The notes beneath the pieces are model-generated. The model worked only from the letters and a program-made list of their open reading frames with translations, did not search any database and was not told where the DNA came from. Shown one piece after another: positions 7,613-17,600 of a stretch of DNA of 64,000 nucleotides (positions are counted from its first letter, which is position 1; every line of letters starts with the position of its first letter). The position numbers and the translations under genes are program-made. Origin of the DNA: Roseateles depolymerans (GTDB lineage Bacteria > Pseudomonadota > Gammaproteobacteria > Burkholderiales > Burkholderiaceae_C); contig QFOD01000014.1 of assembly GCA_003241055.1 (NCBI GenBank), positions 1 to 64,000 on the forward strand, in the 5' to 3' direction.

Positions 7613-9439
7613 TTACAGCCAGGTCACCGCGCCCTCTTCGGCGCTGAGCACGTTGCGGCGCATGCCGGCAAACAGGTCGCGGCCCAGGCCGTGGGCATTG
7701 ACCTCGGCCTCCGCCGGGTCCAGGTGAGCCACCTGGCGGGCGGCCCATTCGGTGTCGTCCACCAGCGCCGTGAGGCTGCCGCTGAGCGCACAGACCCGCA
7801 CCACGTCACCGTCGCGCAGCTTGGCCAGCGGGCCGCCTGCCAGCGCCTCGGGGCTCACGTGAATGGCCGCGGGCACCTTGCCCGACGCACCGCTCATGCG
7901 GCCGTCCGTCACCAGCGCCACCTTGTAGCCCTTGCCTTGCAGCACGGCCAGCGGCGGGGTCAGCTTGTGCAGCTCGGGCATGCCGTTCGCGTGCGGCCCC
8001 TGGAAGCGCACGACGACGACGACATCGCGCTCCAGCTCGCCGGCCTTGAAGGCATTCAGCATCGCTTCCTGCGTGGTGAACACGCGGCACGGCGCCTCGA
8101 CGCTGTGACGGTCCTCCGGCACGGCCGAGACCTTGATGACTCCGCGGCCCAGGTTACCCGTCAGCAGCTTGAGGCCGCCGGTCGCGCTGAACGGCGCCGC
8201 TGCGGTGCGCACCACGCCGTCATCGGCACTGGCCGCCGGCACCGGCGCGCGCTGCACGCCGCCCGCCACGGCGGCCTGCGGCACCTGCGTGTAGGGGCGC
8301 AGGCCGCCGCGCGCCACGCTGCCGACGTCCTCATGCATCAGGCCCGCGTCCAGCAGCTCGCGGATCACGAAGGCCGGGCCGCCCGCGGCCTGGAACTGGT
8401 TCACGTCGGCACTGCCGTTCGGGTACACCCGCGCCAGCAGCGGCACGACGGCCGACAGCTCGGAGAAGTCGCTCCAGTCGATCAGGATGCCGGCCGCACG
8501 CGCCACCGCCACCCAATGGATCAGGTGATTCGTGGAGCCGCCGGTGGCCAGCAGCGCGACCATCGCGTTGACGATGCTGCGCTCGTCCACCAGGCGCCCA
8601 ATGGGCTGCGCGGCACGGTCAGCCAGCCGGCCGCTGATGTCGACTGCCGTGCCCACGGCCTCGCGGGTCAGCGCTTCGCGCAGTCCGTCGTGCGGGTGAA
8701 TGAAGGCCGCGCCCGGCACGTGCAGGCCCATGGCCTCCAGCAGCATCTGATTGCTGTTGGCCGTGCCGTAAAAGGTGCAGGTACCGGCGCCGTGATAGGC
8801 CGCCTGCTCCGACTTCAGCAACTCGTCGCGGCCGACCTTGCCCTGCGCGAACAGCTCGCGCACCTTGGCCTTGTCGCTGTTCGAGATGCCCGAGCTCATC
8901 GGCCCCGCCGGCACGAACACGCAGGGGATGTGGCCGAAATGCAGCGCGCCGATCAGCAGCCCCGGCACGATCTTGTCGCAGATGCCCAGCAGCAGCGCGG
9001 CGTCGAACACGTCATGGGTCAGCGCGATCGCGGTGGACATGGCAATCGTGTCACGCGAGAACAGGCTCAGTTCCATCCCCGGCTGGCCCTGTGTGATGCC
9101 GTCGCACATTGCGGGCACGCCGCCGGCCACCTGCACGGTCGCGCCACGGCGCGCGGCTTCGTCGCGAATCAGCGCGGGATAGTTCTCATAGGGCTGGTGG
9201 GCCGACAGCATGTCGTTGTACGCCGTCACCACGCCCAGGTGGGGCGCGCGCTCGGCCACGATGCGCAGCTTGTCGTTGGCCGGCATGGCCGCCACCGCAT
9301 GAGCCACGTTGGCGCAGCCCATGCGCTCCAGGCCGCGCTGGCGCCCGCCAAACTGGTCCACGCGGGACAGGTAGGCTTGGCGCAGCTTGGCACTGCGCTC
9401 GCGGATGCGCTCGGTGACGCGGGTCAGGGTGGGGTTCAT
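7613..9439 (-). CDS. edd: phosphogluconate dehydratase
   Basis: The 608-aa protein belongs to the IlvD/Edd dehydratase family and is full length. Segments such as CDGITQGQPGMELSLFSRD and the Cys in LLGICDKIVPG match the iron-sulfur-dependent active site. It converts 6-phosphogluconate to KDPG, the first Entner-Doudoroff step, and is followed directly by eda. The upstream gap (9440-9537) contains short inverted repeats that may be operators for a sugar-acid regulator. No regulator gene is adjacent. Confidence 0.95.
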   Translation of the reverse strand: MNPTLTRVTERIRERSAKLRQAYLSRVDQFGGRQRGLERMGCANVAHAVAAMPANDKLRIVAERAPHLGVVTAYNDMLSAHQPYENYPALIRDEAARRGATVQVAGGVPAMCDGITQGQPGMELSLFSRDTIAMSTAIALTHDVFDAALLLGICDKIVPGLLIGALHFGHIPCVFVPAGPMSSGISNSDKAKVRELFAQGKVGRDELLKSEQAAYHGAGTCTFYGTANSNQMLLEAMGLHVPGAAFIHPHDGLREALTREAVGTAVDISGRLADRAAQPIGRLVDERSIVNAMVALLATGGSTNHLIHWVAVARAAGILIDWSDFSELSAVVPLLARVYPNGSADVNQFQAAGGPAFVIRELLDAGLMHEDVGSVARGGLRPYTQVPQAAVAGGVQRAPVPAASADDGVVRTAAAPFSATGGLKLLTGNLGRGVIKVSAVPEDRHSVEAPCRVFTTQEAMLNAFKAGELERDVVVVVRFQGPHANGMPELHKLTPPLAVLQGKGYKVALVTDGRMSGASGKVPAAIHVSPEALAGGPLAKLRDGDVVRVCALSGSLTALVDDTEWAARQVAHLDPAEAEVNAHGLGRDLFAGMRRNVLSAEEGAVTWL

Positions 9440-9462
9440 GCAGACTCCTGGCCAGACGGGAT

Positions 9463-9498
9463 GTAACCAATCCGGTTCAATTTAGGTAACCATATTAC
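9463..9498. promoter_or_regulatory. possible operator region upstream of edd
   Basis: Two imperfect inverted repeats occur within 36 bp upstream of edd: AACC-N5-GGTT at about 9465-9477 and GTAA-N5-TTAC at 9486-9498. HexR-like RpiR regulators of beta- and gammaproteobacteria bind palindromes in this position, but the match to any consensus is weak. Confidence 0.25.
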
Positions 9499-9537
9499 TT
9501 CGTTCGGCCCGCCACGGGTTACCGCCCGGGTACGGTC

Positions 9538-10188
9538 ATGCAAAGATCCGCGCTCATGGACGTGCTTGCCCCCCATGCTCTGCCCCCTGGCCCGGTGCGT
9601 AGCGCCCAGCTGCTGCGGCGTACGCGCGCCGAATGGCTGGACGGCGGCCAGGATCTCTGGCTGTTTGCCTACGGCTCACTGATCTGGCGCCCCGATTTCG
9701 ACTACACCGAGGCGCGCGCCGCGCGCGTGCAGGGCTATCACCGCGGCCTGTGCATGCGCTCACGGGTGAACCGCGGCTCGCCGGAGCAGCCCGGCCTGGT
9801 CCTGGCGCTGACGCCGGGCGGCAGCTGCCGCGGCCTGGTCTATCGCGTGCCCAGGGCCGCTGGCGACGCCGTCCTATCGCAGCTGTGGGAGCGCGAGATG
9901 CCCAACGGCGTGTACGAGCCGCGCTGGTTGCGTTGCGAGGGCACACAGCCAGGGCAGCCCGTGCGCGCGCTGGCATTCACGCTGTCGCGTCGCAGCCCAA
10001 ACTGGACCGGGCGCCTGCAGGATGCCGAGCTGCTGCATATCTTCGCCCACGCACGGGGGCGCTACGGCACAACGCTGGACTACCTGCTGCGCACGGTGCA
10101 CAGCCTGCGCGAACACGGGATTCACGATACCGAGTTGGAGCGGCAGGCCCGCCTGGCCGCCCGCAACGGGCTCTGCGCCCCGCCCTAG
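9538..10188 (+). CDS. gamma-glutamylcyclotransferase, ChaC-like
   Basis: The 216-aa product has the ChaC/GGCT signature LFAYGSLIWRPDF for the substrate-binding loop, followed by the conserved RGLCMRS and CRGLVYRV segments and WEREM. ChaC-type enzymes cleave glutathione to 5-oxoproline and Cys-Gly. This connects loosely with the 5-oxoprolinase encoded at 39441-43022, which would recycle the oxoproline. An in-frame ATG at 9556 is an alternative start. The gene converges on the MobA-like gene, with 9 bp between the stop codons. Confidence 0.87.
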   Translation: MQRSALMDVLAPHALPPGPVRSAQLLRRTRAEWLDGGQDLWLFAYGSLIWRPDFDYTEARAARVQGYHRGLCMRSRVNRGSPEQPGLVLALTPGGSCRGLVYRVPRAAGDAVLSQLWEREMPNGVYEPRWLRCEGTQPGQPVRALAFTLSRRSPNWTGRLQDAELLHIFAHARGRYGTTLDYLLRTVHSLREHGIHDTELERQARLAARNGLCAPP

Positions 10189-10197
10189 CGACGACGC

Positions 10198-10824
10198 TCA
10201 GCCGAGATGCGGGCCGTCGATGGCCCGCATGCGGTCCAAGTCTTCCAGCGTGTCGACATCCACGCGGATGCCGGGATCATCCACCGCAATCGGCTCAGCC
10301 GCATAGCGTGCCACGATGCGCCGCGCCCCTTCGTCGCCCTGCAGCGAGACCAACTCACTGAACAGTTCGGTGCAGAAGCCCACGGGATGCCCCTGCATGC
10401 CGCGGTATTGCGCATAGCAGACCGGAAACTTCTCCAGCCCGGCCGCCACGGCCAGCAAGGTCTGCGGCCTCACCATCGGCATGTCGCCCGGCAGGATCAG
10501 CCAGCCATCGGCATCGCCCGTTGCCGCGACACCCGCGGCAATCGACAGGCCCATGCCTATCGGCAAGGGGCGGCCGTCCTCGTCCTGCTGAGGCAGCTCG
10601 ATGACATCGCGCTCCGCAACGAAGGGATGGGCCAGCGGCGCCAGCATGGCGGTGGTGACCACCACCACGGGCAGTTCGGTGGCGACTGCGTGCCGCAGCG
10701 TGCGCGACAGCACGGTCTCGGCGCCCGACTCGGGGGTCAGGCTTTGTTCCAGCTTGTGACCTGGGCCCTGGAAACGCGACCCGCGGCCTGCAGCCAACAC
10801 AACGATGGCCGGGCGTCTTGGCAT
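10198..10824 (-). CDS. MobA/MocA-like nucleotidyltransferase
   Basis: The 208-aa protein begins with the nucleotidyltransferase motif VVLAAGRGSRF and has the downstream LPGDMPMV metal-binding segment and GHPVGF. These are typical of the MobA-like NTP transferase family that includes MocA (molybdenum cofactor cytidylyltransferase) and CTP:purine-type homologues. No molybdoenzyme or xdh genes are adjacent, so the exact substrate is uncertain. The start at 10824 gives the canonical N-terminus. It is divergent from pdxH. Confidence 0.82.
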   Translation of the reverse strand: MPRRPAIVVLAAGRGSRFQGPGHKLEQSLTPESGAETVLSRTLRHAVATELPVVVVTTAMLAPLAHPFVAERDVIELPQQDEDGRPLPIGMGLSIAAGVAATGDADGWLILPGDMPMVRPQTLLAVAAGLEKFPVCYAQYRGMQGHPVGFCTELFSELVSLQGDEGARRIVARYAAEPIAVDDPGIRVDVDTLEDLDRMRAIDGPHLG

Positions 10825-10933
10825 CCGGTCGCTCCTTTGTTCATCGGGCAGCTTGCTTTTGCATAAGCATGCCGAGGAGGGCAAGCCTTGAAACTGGGGC
10901 GTACACCTAGAGCAAGGTCTGCATACTTGGGGG

Positions 10934-11572
10934 ATGAGCAAGCTGAGTGACTTCCGAAAAAGCTACGAATTGGGTGAGCTGGATGAGGCGCAGGCCGACC
11001 ACGGCCCGCTGCGACTCTTCCAGACCTGGATGGATGAGGCCATCGCCCACGATGTATCCGAACCTACGGCGATGACCGTGGCCACGGTGGGCAGCGACGG
11101 GCGGCCCTCCACCCGGGTGGTGCTGCTCAAGGGCTGCGATGAGCGCGGCATGGTTTGGTTCACGAACTACGAAAGCCGCAAGGGCCGGGAACTGGCGCTG
11201 CAACCCTTCGCGGCCCTGCAGTTCCACTGGGTGGAGATGGAGCGCGTGGTGCGCATCGAAGGGCGGGTGGAGAAGACCTCGGACCAGGAGTCCGACGACT
11301 ACTTCCGCTCGCGCCCGCTGGACTCCAGGCTGGGCGCCTGGGCATCGCCACAGAGCCAGGTCATCTCGTCGCGGGCGGTGCTGGTGGCCAATGCGGCCAA
11401 GGCAGCGGCGCTGCACGGCCTGAACCCGTCGCGGCCACCGCACTGGGGCGGCTACCGGCTGGTGCCGGATCGTTTCGAGTTCTGGCAGGGGCGTCGCTCA
11501 CGCCTGCATGACCGCCTGCGCTTCACCCGCGACGAGGCGGGCCACTGGGCCCGTGACCGGCTGGCGCCCTGA
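10934..11572 (+). CDS. pdxH: pyridoxamine 5'-phosphate oxidase
   Basis: The 212-aa protein is a full-length PNPOx. It shows the FMN and PLP binding segments PSTRVVLLKG, FTNYESRKG, SRPLDSRLGAWAS and the C-terminal dimerisation domain ending RFTRDEAGHWARDRLAP. It oxidises pyridoxine and pyridoxamine 5'-phosphates to PLP with FMN and oxygen, the final step of vitamin B6 biosynthesis and salvage. It is a single gene, convergent with the DUF3299 gene 11 bp away. Confidence 0.96.
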   Translation: MSKLSDFRKSYELGELDEAQADHGPLRLFQTWMDEAIAHDVSEPTAMTVATVGSDGRPSTRVVLLKGCDERGMVWFTNYESRKGRELALQPFAALQFHWVEMERVVRIEGRVEKTSDQESDDYFRSRPLDSRLGAWASPQSQVISSRAVLVANAAKAAALHGLNPSRPPHWGGYRLVPDRFEFWQGRRSRLHDRLRFTRDEAGHWARDRLAP

Positions 11573-11583
11573 GCCCTGAGGCT

Positions 11584-12081
11584 TCAGCGCACCGGCACGC
11601 CTTCGGTGACCCGGTAGTAGAGCCCGTAGGGGTCGTCGTTCAGCACCAGCAGCGTGCCCTCGACGACCACGGGTTCCAGCGTGTAGCGCACCGCCTGACG
11701 GGTCTTCACCTCGACCAGCCCCTCGGGCCCGGCCGGGACGCAGTAGGGGCAGCTCGTCGGCACGGACGACAGCAGGAAGTGCTGCTGCTTGTCGCCCGGC
11801 TCCAGCGGCATCATGAAGCCCTGCACCTTCACCGTCTTCTGGTCCAGCGCCTGCACCGCCGCCGGGAAGCTGGGGATCAGCTTCTTCTTCTCCGCGCGTG
11901 CCGTCACCTGCGAAAGCAGGCTCCAGGACAACACGCCCGGCTTGTCTTCCAGCGGTTTGACCGCACTGCGCGGGTCGTGATAGCCAGGCCCCTGGCCGAT
12001 CACCGGCGCGGTCTGCGCGAACGCCGCCGTCGTGGCTGTGATGACGGTCGTGGCGAATAGAGCGGCGGTGTGCGTTTTCAT
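11584..12081 (-). CDS. DUF3299 family exported protein
   Basis: The 165-aa protein has a cleavable signal peptide (residues 1-22, ending AFA). It matches DUF3299 by the VKVQGFMMPLE segment, the HFLLSSVPTSCPYCVP Cys pair and the final DPYGLYYRVTEG. Family members are periplasmic, of unknown function, and often lie beside FtsX-type ABC transporters. Here it is the last gene of such an operon, 53 bp after the 40-aa ORF. The SCPYC pair suggests metal or redox chemistry, which is inference only. Confidence 0.8.
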   Translation of the reverse strand: MKTHTAALFATTVITATTAAFAQTAPVIGQGPGYHDPRSAVKPLEDKPGVLSWSLLSQVTARAEKKKLIPSFPAAVQALDQKTVKVQGFMMPLEPGDKQQHFLLSSVPTSCPYCVPAGPEGLVEVKTRQAVRYTLEPVVVEGTLLVLNDDPYGLYYRVTEGVPVR

Positions 12082-12134
12082 GATGTCGGCGGGATGCTGG
12101 CTGGCAAGGCACACATTGTGGGTGCTGCCGCGTT

Positions 12135-12257
12135 TCAGGCCGTTGACCGGGCCTGCAGCTGCTGCAGGTATTGGCGCAACAACGCCGCACGCCGCGGGCG
12201 GAAGGTCTCGCCGGTGTTTGCGACATGCTGGATGCGCTCCAGGCGAAATATCCGCAT
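12135..12257 (-). CDS. 40-aa small ORF, WYL-like motif
   Basis: A 40-codon ORF lies between the FtsX permease and the DUF3299 gene. Its ATG at 12257 is preceded at good spacing by a GAGGT site that includes the stop codon of the permease, which implies translational coupling. The N-terminal half (IFRLERIQHV followed by GETFRPRR) resembles the FRLdRI-x-F strand of WYL domains. The C-terminal half is a basic amphipathic helix. It could be a real small protein of the operon or the relic of a longer WYL protein. No homologue could be checked. Confidence 0.5.
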   Translation of the reverse strand: MRIFRLERIQHVANTGETFRPRRAALLRQYLQQLQARSTA

Positions 12258-12265
12258 CGTCGACC

Positions 12266-13456
12266 TCAGCGCGGCGCCTGCAGCAGCGTCGTGACGTCCA
12301 GACGATAGGCCCGCCACGCCGGCCAGGCGGCGGCCAGCACGGCCAGCCCACCAGCCAGCAGCGGCACCAGCCACTCCGCCTCACTGAGCCCCAGCGGGGC
12401 GAGCCGCAGTGACTGGCGCTCGGCGAGCAGGCGTTCCAGCACGGCCACCAGCCCATGGCCGGCGGCCAACCCCAGCACGGCGGCCAGGCCGGCCAGCAGC
12501 AGGGCCTCCAGCGCGATCAGCGCGGCGACACGCCAGGCCGGCGCCCCCAGCATGCGCAGCATCGCCAGATCGGGCTGACGGGCGCGAACCGCGTGCAGCA
12601 GCGCCACCCACACCGACAGCAGGGCCGCCACCAGCAGCACGACGCCAAAGCCCTTCAGCACCTCGGTGCCGGCGCCAAGCAGACGCATCAGCCGCGCCGT
12701 CTCGAGCGTCGGGGCTGAGGCCTGCAGTCCTTCCTGCGCATTGACCCAGCGCGGCAGCATCACCGCCGCCAGCGGGCTTCGGTAGCGAACCAGCAGCAGC
12801 GTGATTTCGCGCTCGTCCTGTGCATGCTCCGTGTCGTTCGACGCGTGGTGCTCATGCAGCGCCCAGACGGAGGCCTGATCCACCAGCACCAGCCGGTCCA
12901 GCGCGCCGCCACTCGCCGCAAGCACGCCGACCACCTCAAAGCGATGCTCACCATGTTCGGCGCCGCCCTCTCCCAGCCCATGGCTGCCAGCGAAATGGTC
13001 GCCCACCCCCAGCCCGAGGCGACGTGCAACCTCGGCGCCCAGCACGGCCTGCATGGGGCGGCTCCAGGCGCCGCCCTGCGCCAGGCGCGCACGGTAGAAG
13101 TCGAGGAAGCCCGGCACCGTGCCGACGATGCGATAGCCCTGCAGCGAGTCGCCCAGCGCCAGCGGTACGGCATCGGCCACCAGCGGCTGGCGACGAATCA
13201 GGTCCAGCGTGGCGAGCGGGATGTTGCCCGTGGGCGTGTCCAGGTGGAACACGCCGGCCAGGATCAGCTGCATCGGACTGCCCTTGGCGCCGACGACCAG
13301 ATCGATGCCCTCCAGGTCGCGCCGCAGCGCCCCTTCGACCTGCTCGCCGGCCCGCAGCACGAAGGTGATGGCCGCCAGTCCGAGCGTGAGCAGCAGCAGA
13401 TTGAGCGCCGTGCTCAAGGGGCTGGACCACAGATATCGCCAGGCCAGCCGGATCAC
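12266..13456 (-). CDS. FtsX-like ABC transporter permease
   Basis: The 396-aa protein has the MacB/FtsX layout. There is one N-terminal membrane helix (about 17-37), a large periplasmic domain (about 45-270) with KGSPMQLIL and a His-rich loop around residue 200 (HEHHASNDTEHAQDE), and three C-terminal helices (about 270-295, 318-340, 365-385). It overlaps the ATPase gene by ATGA. Such transporters extrude lipids, peptides or macrolides, or transmit force rather than transport. The His-rich loop, with DUF3299 downstream, suggests metal linkage but does not prove it. Confidence 0.88.
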   Translation of the reverse strand: MIRLAWRYLWSSPLSTALNLLLLTLGLAAITFVLRAGEQVEGALRRDLEGIDLVVGAKGSPMQLILAGVFHLDTPTGNIPLATLDLIRRQPLVADAVPLALGDSLQGYRIVGTVPGFLDFYRARLAQGGAWSRPMQAVLGAEVARRLGLGVGDHFAGSHGLGEGGAEHGEHRFEVVGVLAASGGALDRLVLVDQASVWALHEHHASNDTEHAQDEREITLLLVRYRSPLAAVMLPRWVNAQEGLQASAPTLETARLMRLLGAGTEVLKGFGVVLLVAALLSVWVALLHAVRARQPDLAMLRMLGAPAWRVAALIALEALLLAGLAAVLGLAAGHGLVAVLERLLAERQSLRLAPLGLSEAEWLVPLLAGGLAVLAAAWPAWRAYRLDVTTLLQAPR

Positions 13457-14097
13457 AGCCGCAGCTCCGTCACGCCGCCATGCGCCGCCAGGCGAGCTGC
13501 CACGCGCGCATCATGGGTGGCCAGCACCAGCGTGCAGGACTCGCGCCCGGCAGCGTCCAGCAGCAGGTCAAGCATGCGTGCCGTGTGCTCGTCGTCAAGA
13601 CTGGCGCTGGGTTCGTCAGCCAGCAGCACGCGAGGCCGACGCATCAGGGCCCGTGCCACGGCAGCCCGCTGCGCCTGGCCCACGCTCAGCTCATGGGGGC
13701 GGCGCGCCCCCAGCTCGGCGATGCCTAGCGCCGCCAGCAGCTCGGCTGCCCGAGCAGGGTTGGGAGCCTGGCCCGCTGCCAAGGCCGGCAGTTGCAGGTT
13801 CTGCTCCACGGTCAGGGCGTGGCTCAGATGCAGGCGCTGCGGCACCACGCCAAGCGTCTGGCCACGCCAGGCATCCAGCGCGCGCGGCCCAAGTTCGCTG
13901 AGCGACGTGCCGGCCACACGCAGCTGGCCGGACTGCACGGTCAGCAGACCGGCCAGCAGTGCCAGCAGGGTGGACTTGCCGGAGCCCGACGCGCCGCGCA
14001 GCAGCAGGTGCTGCCCCGGCAGCAGCGTGAAGTCGACGTACTCGATGGACTGGGCGCGGCCCGGGTAGCTGTGACGCAGGCCGGCCCAGTGCAGCAT
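13453..14097 (-). CDS. ABC transporter ATP-binding protein
   Basis: The 214-aa ATPase has Walker A GASGSGKST (residues 35-43), the ABC signature LSVGQAQR, Walker B VLLADEP and a D-loop SASLDD, so it is a complete nucleotide-binding domain of the LolD/MacB type. Its start overlaps the msrA stop (TGATG) and its end overlaps the permease start (ATGA). It therefore powers the adjacent FtsX-like permease. The substrate is not evident. Confidence 0.92.
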   Translation of the reverse strand: MLHWAGLRHSYPGRAQSIEYVDFTLLPGQHLLLRGASGSGKSTLLALLAGLLTVQSGQLRVAGTSLSELGPRALDAWRGQTLGVVPQRLHLSHALTVEQNLQLPALAAGQAPNPARAAELLAALGIAELGARRPHELSVGQAQRAAVARALMRRPRVLLADEPSASLDDEHTARMLDLLLDAAGRESCTLVLATHDARVAARLAAHGGVTELRL

Positions 14098-14636
14098 CAG
14101 CGCACCAGCCGCTTGAAGCTGGACAGGAACTTGTCCACCTTGCCGGCCACGACGAAGGCGCAGTAGCCCTGCTCGGGGTGGCGTTCGTAGTAGTGCTGGT
14201 GATACGACTCGGCGGGCCAGTAGTTCTGCTCGGGCACCAGCTCCGTCACGACCCGCCCCGCATGGGCCTCGTTGGCGTCGGCGATCACCTCGGCGGCCAG
14301 GGCCCGCTGGGCCTCGCTGTGCCAATAGATGCCCGAGCGGTATTGCGTCCCGACGTCGGCGCCCTGACGGTTCAGCGTCGTCGGGTCATGGATGGTGAAG
14401 AACACCTCCAGCAGCTCGCGCAGCGACACCTCGGCCGGATCGAAATCCACGCGAATCACCTCCGCATGACCGGTCTGGCCGCTGCAGACCTGCTCATAGT
14501 TCGGATTCGCGAGATGGCCGTTGCTGTAGCCCGACTGCACGGCATGCACGCCGCGGATGCGCTCGAACACGGCTTCCGTGCACCAGAAGCAGCCACCGCC
14601 CAGCGTGATGCGTTCGAGTTGAGGTGTGGAGGTCAA
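14097..14636 (-). CDS. msrA: peptide-methionine (S)-S-oxide reductase MsrA
   Basis: The 179-aa enzyme has the catalytic GCFWCTE motif with Cys16, and the conserved GYSNGH, GHAEVIRVDFDP and YWPAESYHQHYYE segments. It repairs methionine-S-sulfoxide in proteins using thioredoxin. It lies 11 bp after DUF748 and is coupled to the ABC ATPase by TGATG, so it belongs to an envelope-related operon. No export signal is present, so it should be cytoplasmic. Confidence 0.95.
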   Translation of the reverse strand: MTSTPQLERITLGGGCFWCTEAVFERIRGVHAVQSGYSNGHLANPNYEQVCSGQTGHAEVIRVDFDPAEVSLRELLEVFFTIHDPTTLNRQGADVGTQYRSGIYWHSEAQRALAAEVIADANEAHAGRVVTELVPEQNYWPAESYHQHYYERHPEQGYCAFVVAGKVDKFLSSFKRLVR

Positions 14637-14647
14637 TTGGGATTCCT

Positions 14648-17600
14648 TCAGGGTGTGTCCAGCGAGAGCTGGACATGGGGCTGCCAGCTCGCTTCACAAG
14701 AGTCCCCACAGGCCCTCAGCTGCGGCGCCGCAAGCCGCAGGCGCTCTGCCGGCACGCCCTGCGCCGCCAGCAGATCGCGCACCGCCGTCGCACGCGACAG
14801 GGCCAACTGGCGCAGCGATTCACCGTCCACGCTCCGATGCGCCAGCAGCCAGGTGCGCATCTGCTCCGGCGGCAGGCTCTTATCTAGCCCGAGAAAATTC
14901 TTGGGCTTGTCGGTGCCGGGTGTTGCGCGGTAGAGCTCGCGCAGAGCCGCCTCTGCGCCCTGCCCGACCTTGGCCTTCAGCTCGGCGTCGAGCGCCTGCT
15001 GCTTCAGCGATGCGCCGTCGGTCGCGGCGTCCGCCCAGCCTTCGAGCGTCAGGCGCACGGCGGGGCGATCCGCCATCTGCGCGGCCAGGCGTTGCAGCGC
15101 GGCCGTCTGCAGCGGCTGGCGCGAACCCGGCTCGAAGCTCAGCTGTGGCGGCCCGCCATCGTCGCCGCCACCGAACAGCGCAAACGGCGCCGTCAGCGCC
15201 TTGCCGATCAGGTTCAGGATCAGTCGCCAGACCAGCCCGCCCACGCTGAACTCGGGGTCGTTGATCGACCCGCTGACCGGCAGGTTGACGTCGATGACGC
15301 CGTGACTGTCCTTGAGCAGCGAGACCGCGAACCGCACCGGCAGCGTGGTGGCGTCGGGGCTCTCGACCTTGTCGCCGAAGGTGAGCTGGTTCAGGATGAT
15401 CTGGTTGCTGGCGTTCAATTGACCGTTGGCCTCGATGCGATAGCGCAGCTTGGTGGAAAGCCGGCCGTTCTCGATGGCGTAGCCGGCGTACTTGCCGGCA
15501 TAGGCCGACAGCGGCACCAGCTCGATGTCGCTGGCCTGCGCCTGCACATCCAGCGCCAGCGGGCTTCCGGGGCGAAGTTCGCCATTCACCTCCAGCCGTC
15601 CGTTGCCCATCACCCGGCCGCGCAGGCTCAGCGGCGCCATCGCCGGCTTTGCCGTGTCGAAGGCGCCGAGCGAGCCCTGCAGCTCCGACAGCCGGGCACT
15701 GTAGTTGGGGCGTATGAATCTATCGTTGAAGTCCACCAACCCGCGATTGAGGCGAATCTGCTCAATCGCGACCCGAACCGGAAGCGGCGCGTCAACCACG
15801 GGCGCTGCCGACGCCGCCGCGGTGGGTGCCTGGGCGGCCGCCTGCGCCTTGGCTGCGCCGAGGTCGCGCAGGTTCAGGCGCCCCAGAGGATCGACGATCA
15901 GGCGCGCATAGGCATCGTCCAGCGCCAGCTCGCGAGCCCGCAGGCTGGGCGCAAGCCCCGGCTGCATCGTGAACTGGAAATCGTCGAGCTTCATCGCGGC
16001 CCAGCTCAACAGGTCTTCGCCCACCACCGGGCGCCCGTCGACAAGCCGCACCTGCATCAGCGCGAGCGAGCCCAACCCGGCATCGCCGTGGGCCTCCACT
16101 GCCCAGCCCTTGGCACTCTCCTGAGCGTCGATCTGCGCACGCAGGTCAAGGTCGGCCTTGGCAAGGTGCAGGCCCGTGGCTGGGTCGAGGTAGGAGCCCA
16201 AGGGCTGCAGCGGCAGGCGCCTCAGGCGCACCTGGCCCTGTGCCCCGCGCAGCCCGGAGGACGCCAGCATCAGCTGACCTTCAAAGCCCAGGCTCCCGCT
16301 TGCAGCCTTCGAATCCCCTGCCCCGATGCGGCCCTGGAGCTTCAAGGGCGACAGCCCGCCCTCGGGCCACCGAAGCGGACCGAGGCTCAGGGCCAGCCCA
16401 TCCACCTGCAGCGCCACGGGTGTGAACGACATCGCGTCCTGCCAGCCCAGGCTCGTGTGCTGAAGACTGAGCCCCTGCAGGCTGAGCCGCCAGGGCGTGC
16501 CTGGCGCGCTTGAAGCGCTTCCTGATTCCCCGCCCGGCTGCTGCAGCGCAACCCAGTCCAGACGACCTTGGGCATCACGCGCCGCGCGGGCCTGCAAACC
16601 CTCCAGCGCCAAGCGTCCAAGATCGAGCTTGTGTGCGCCTAGATCCACCACGGCGTGGTCCAGACTGGCCCGCTGCCAGGCAAGCGCCGGCGCCCGTGCG
16701 CCGGCCCAGTGCAGTGCGGCGGCGTCCAGCGCAAGCCCGTCAATGCTGAGCCGCGCACGCTGCAAAGGGTCAGCCGCCAGCGGCTGGGCGAGTTCCAGCT
16801 TCGCCTGGGTCGTCAGCGCGCCGTCCACCCGTACGCCTGCTGGCAGCGGCAGCCAGGCAGCGAGCCGCGCCAACACCAGGCCCTGCACCCCAAGGTCGGC
16901 AACCAGACGCTCTGGCGACAACTGGACCTTTGCCGTCAGCGGGGCCTGCTGAAATCTCAGCGCGATCTCCGCCTGCGTCTGCGCGCGCAGTGGCCAAGCC
17001 AGCGGGCCGAGCTTGATCTGCCCATCGTCGACCTCCGCCCCGGCGCTGCGCAATCGCCCCAAGGTGAGATCGGCCCCGGCCAGCTGCAACTGCCAGGACG
17101 GATCGGCCGTCCGGGCCGGCTGCGCCGCCTTGGGTCCAGGGGCGCTCGCTGCAGGCCAGTCGCCCTCCAAAAACGGCGCCTGAAGCTGCACCCGGCCGAG
17201 TGCCACCCGACGCGCCAACGGCTGGACATCGGCGAGCGGCAGCGTCAGGTGCTGCCAACCGGCGCGGGCATGGCCGTCCGACGACGCCACAACCAGATCG
17301 TCCAGTCCGATCACGCCGGACAGCTTGAGTCGCGAAGCTTGCGCTGCCGGGGTGGCGAATTCCAGCGTCAGGTCGACGCCAAGGCGGCCACGCTGCAGCC
17401 TCCACGGCAACTGGGCCGGGGCATAGGGTGCAAACGGCGCCAGCTCCAGCCCGGCCAGCTTGAAGCTCAGACGTCCCGAGCGGTCCGCCGCGAACGGCGT
17501 GGCTTCGGCCTGGCTGTCGAACTCGACGCCGTCAAAGCGTCCGCTCAAGCGGGGCTGGACCTTTTCGGCGGCATCGTCCGCCATCGTGGAGACGAAAGGC

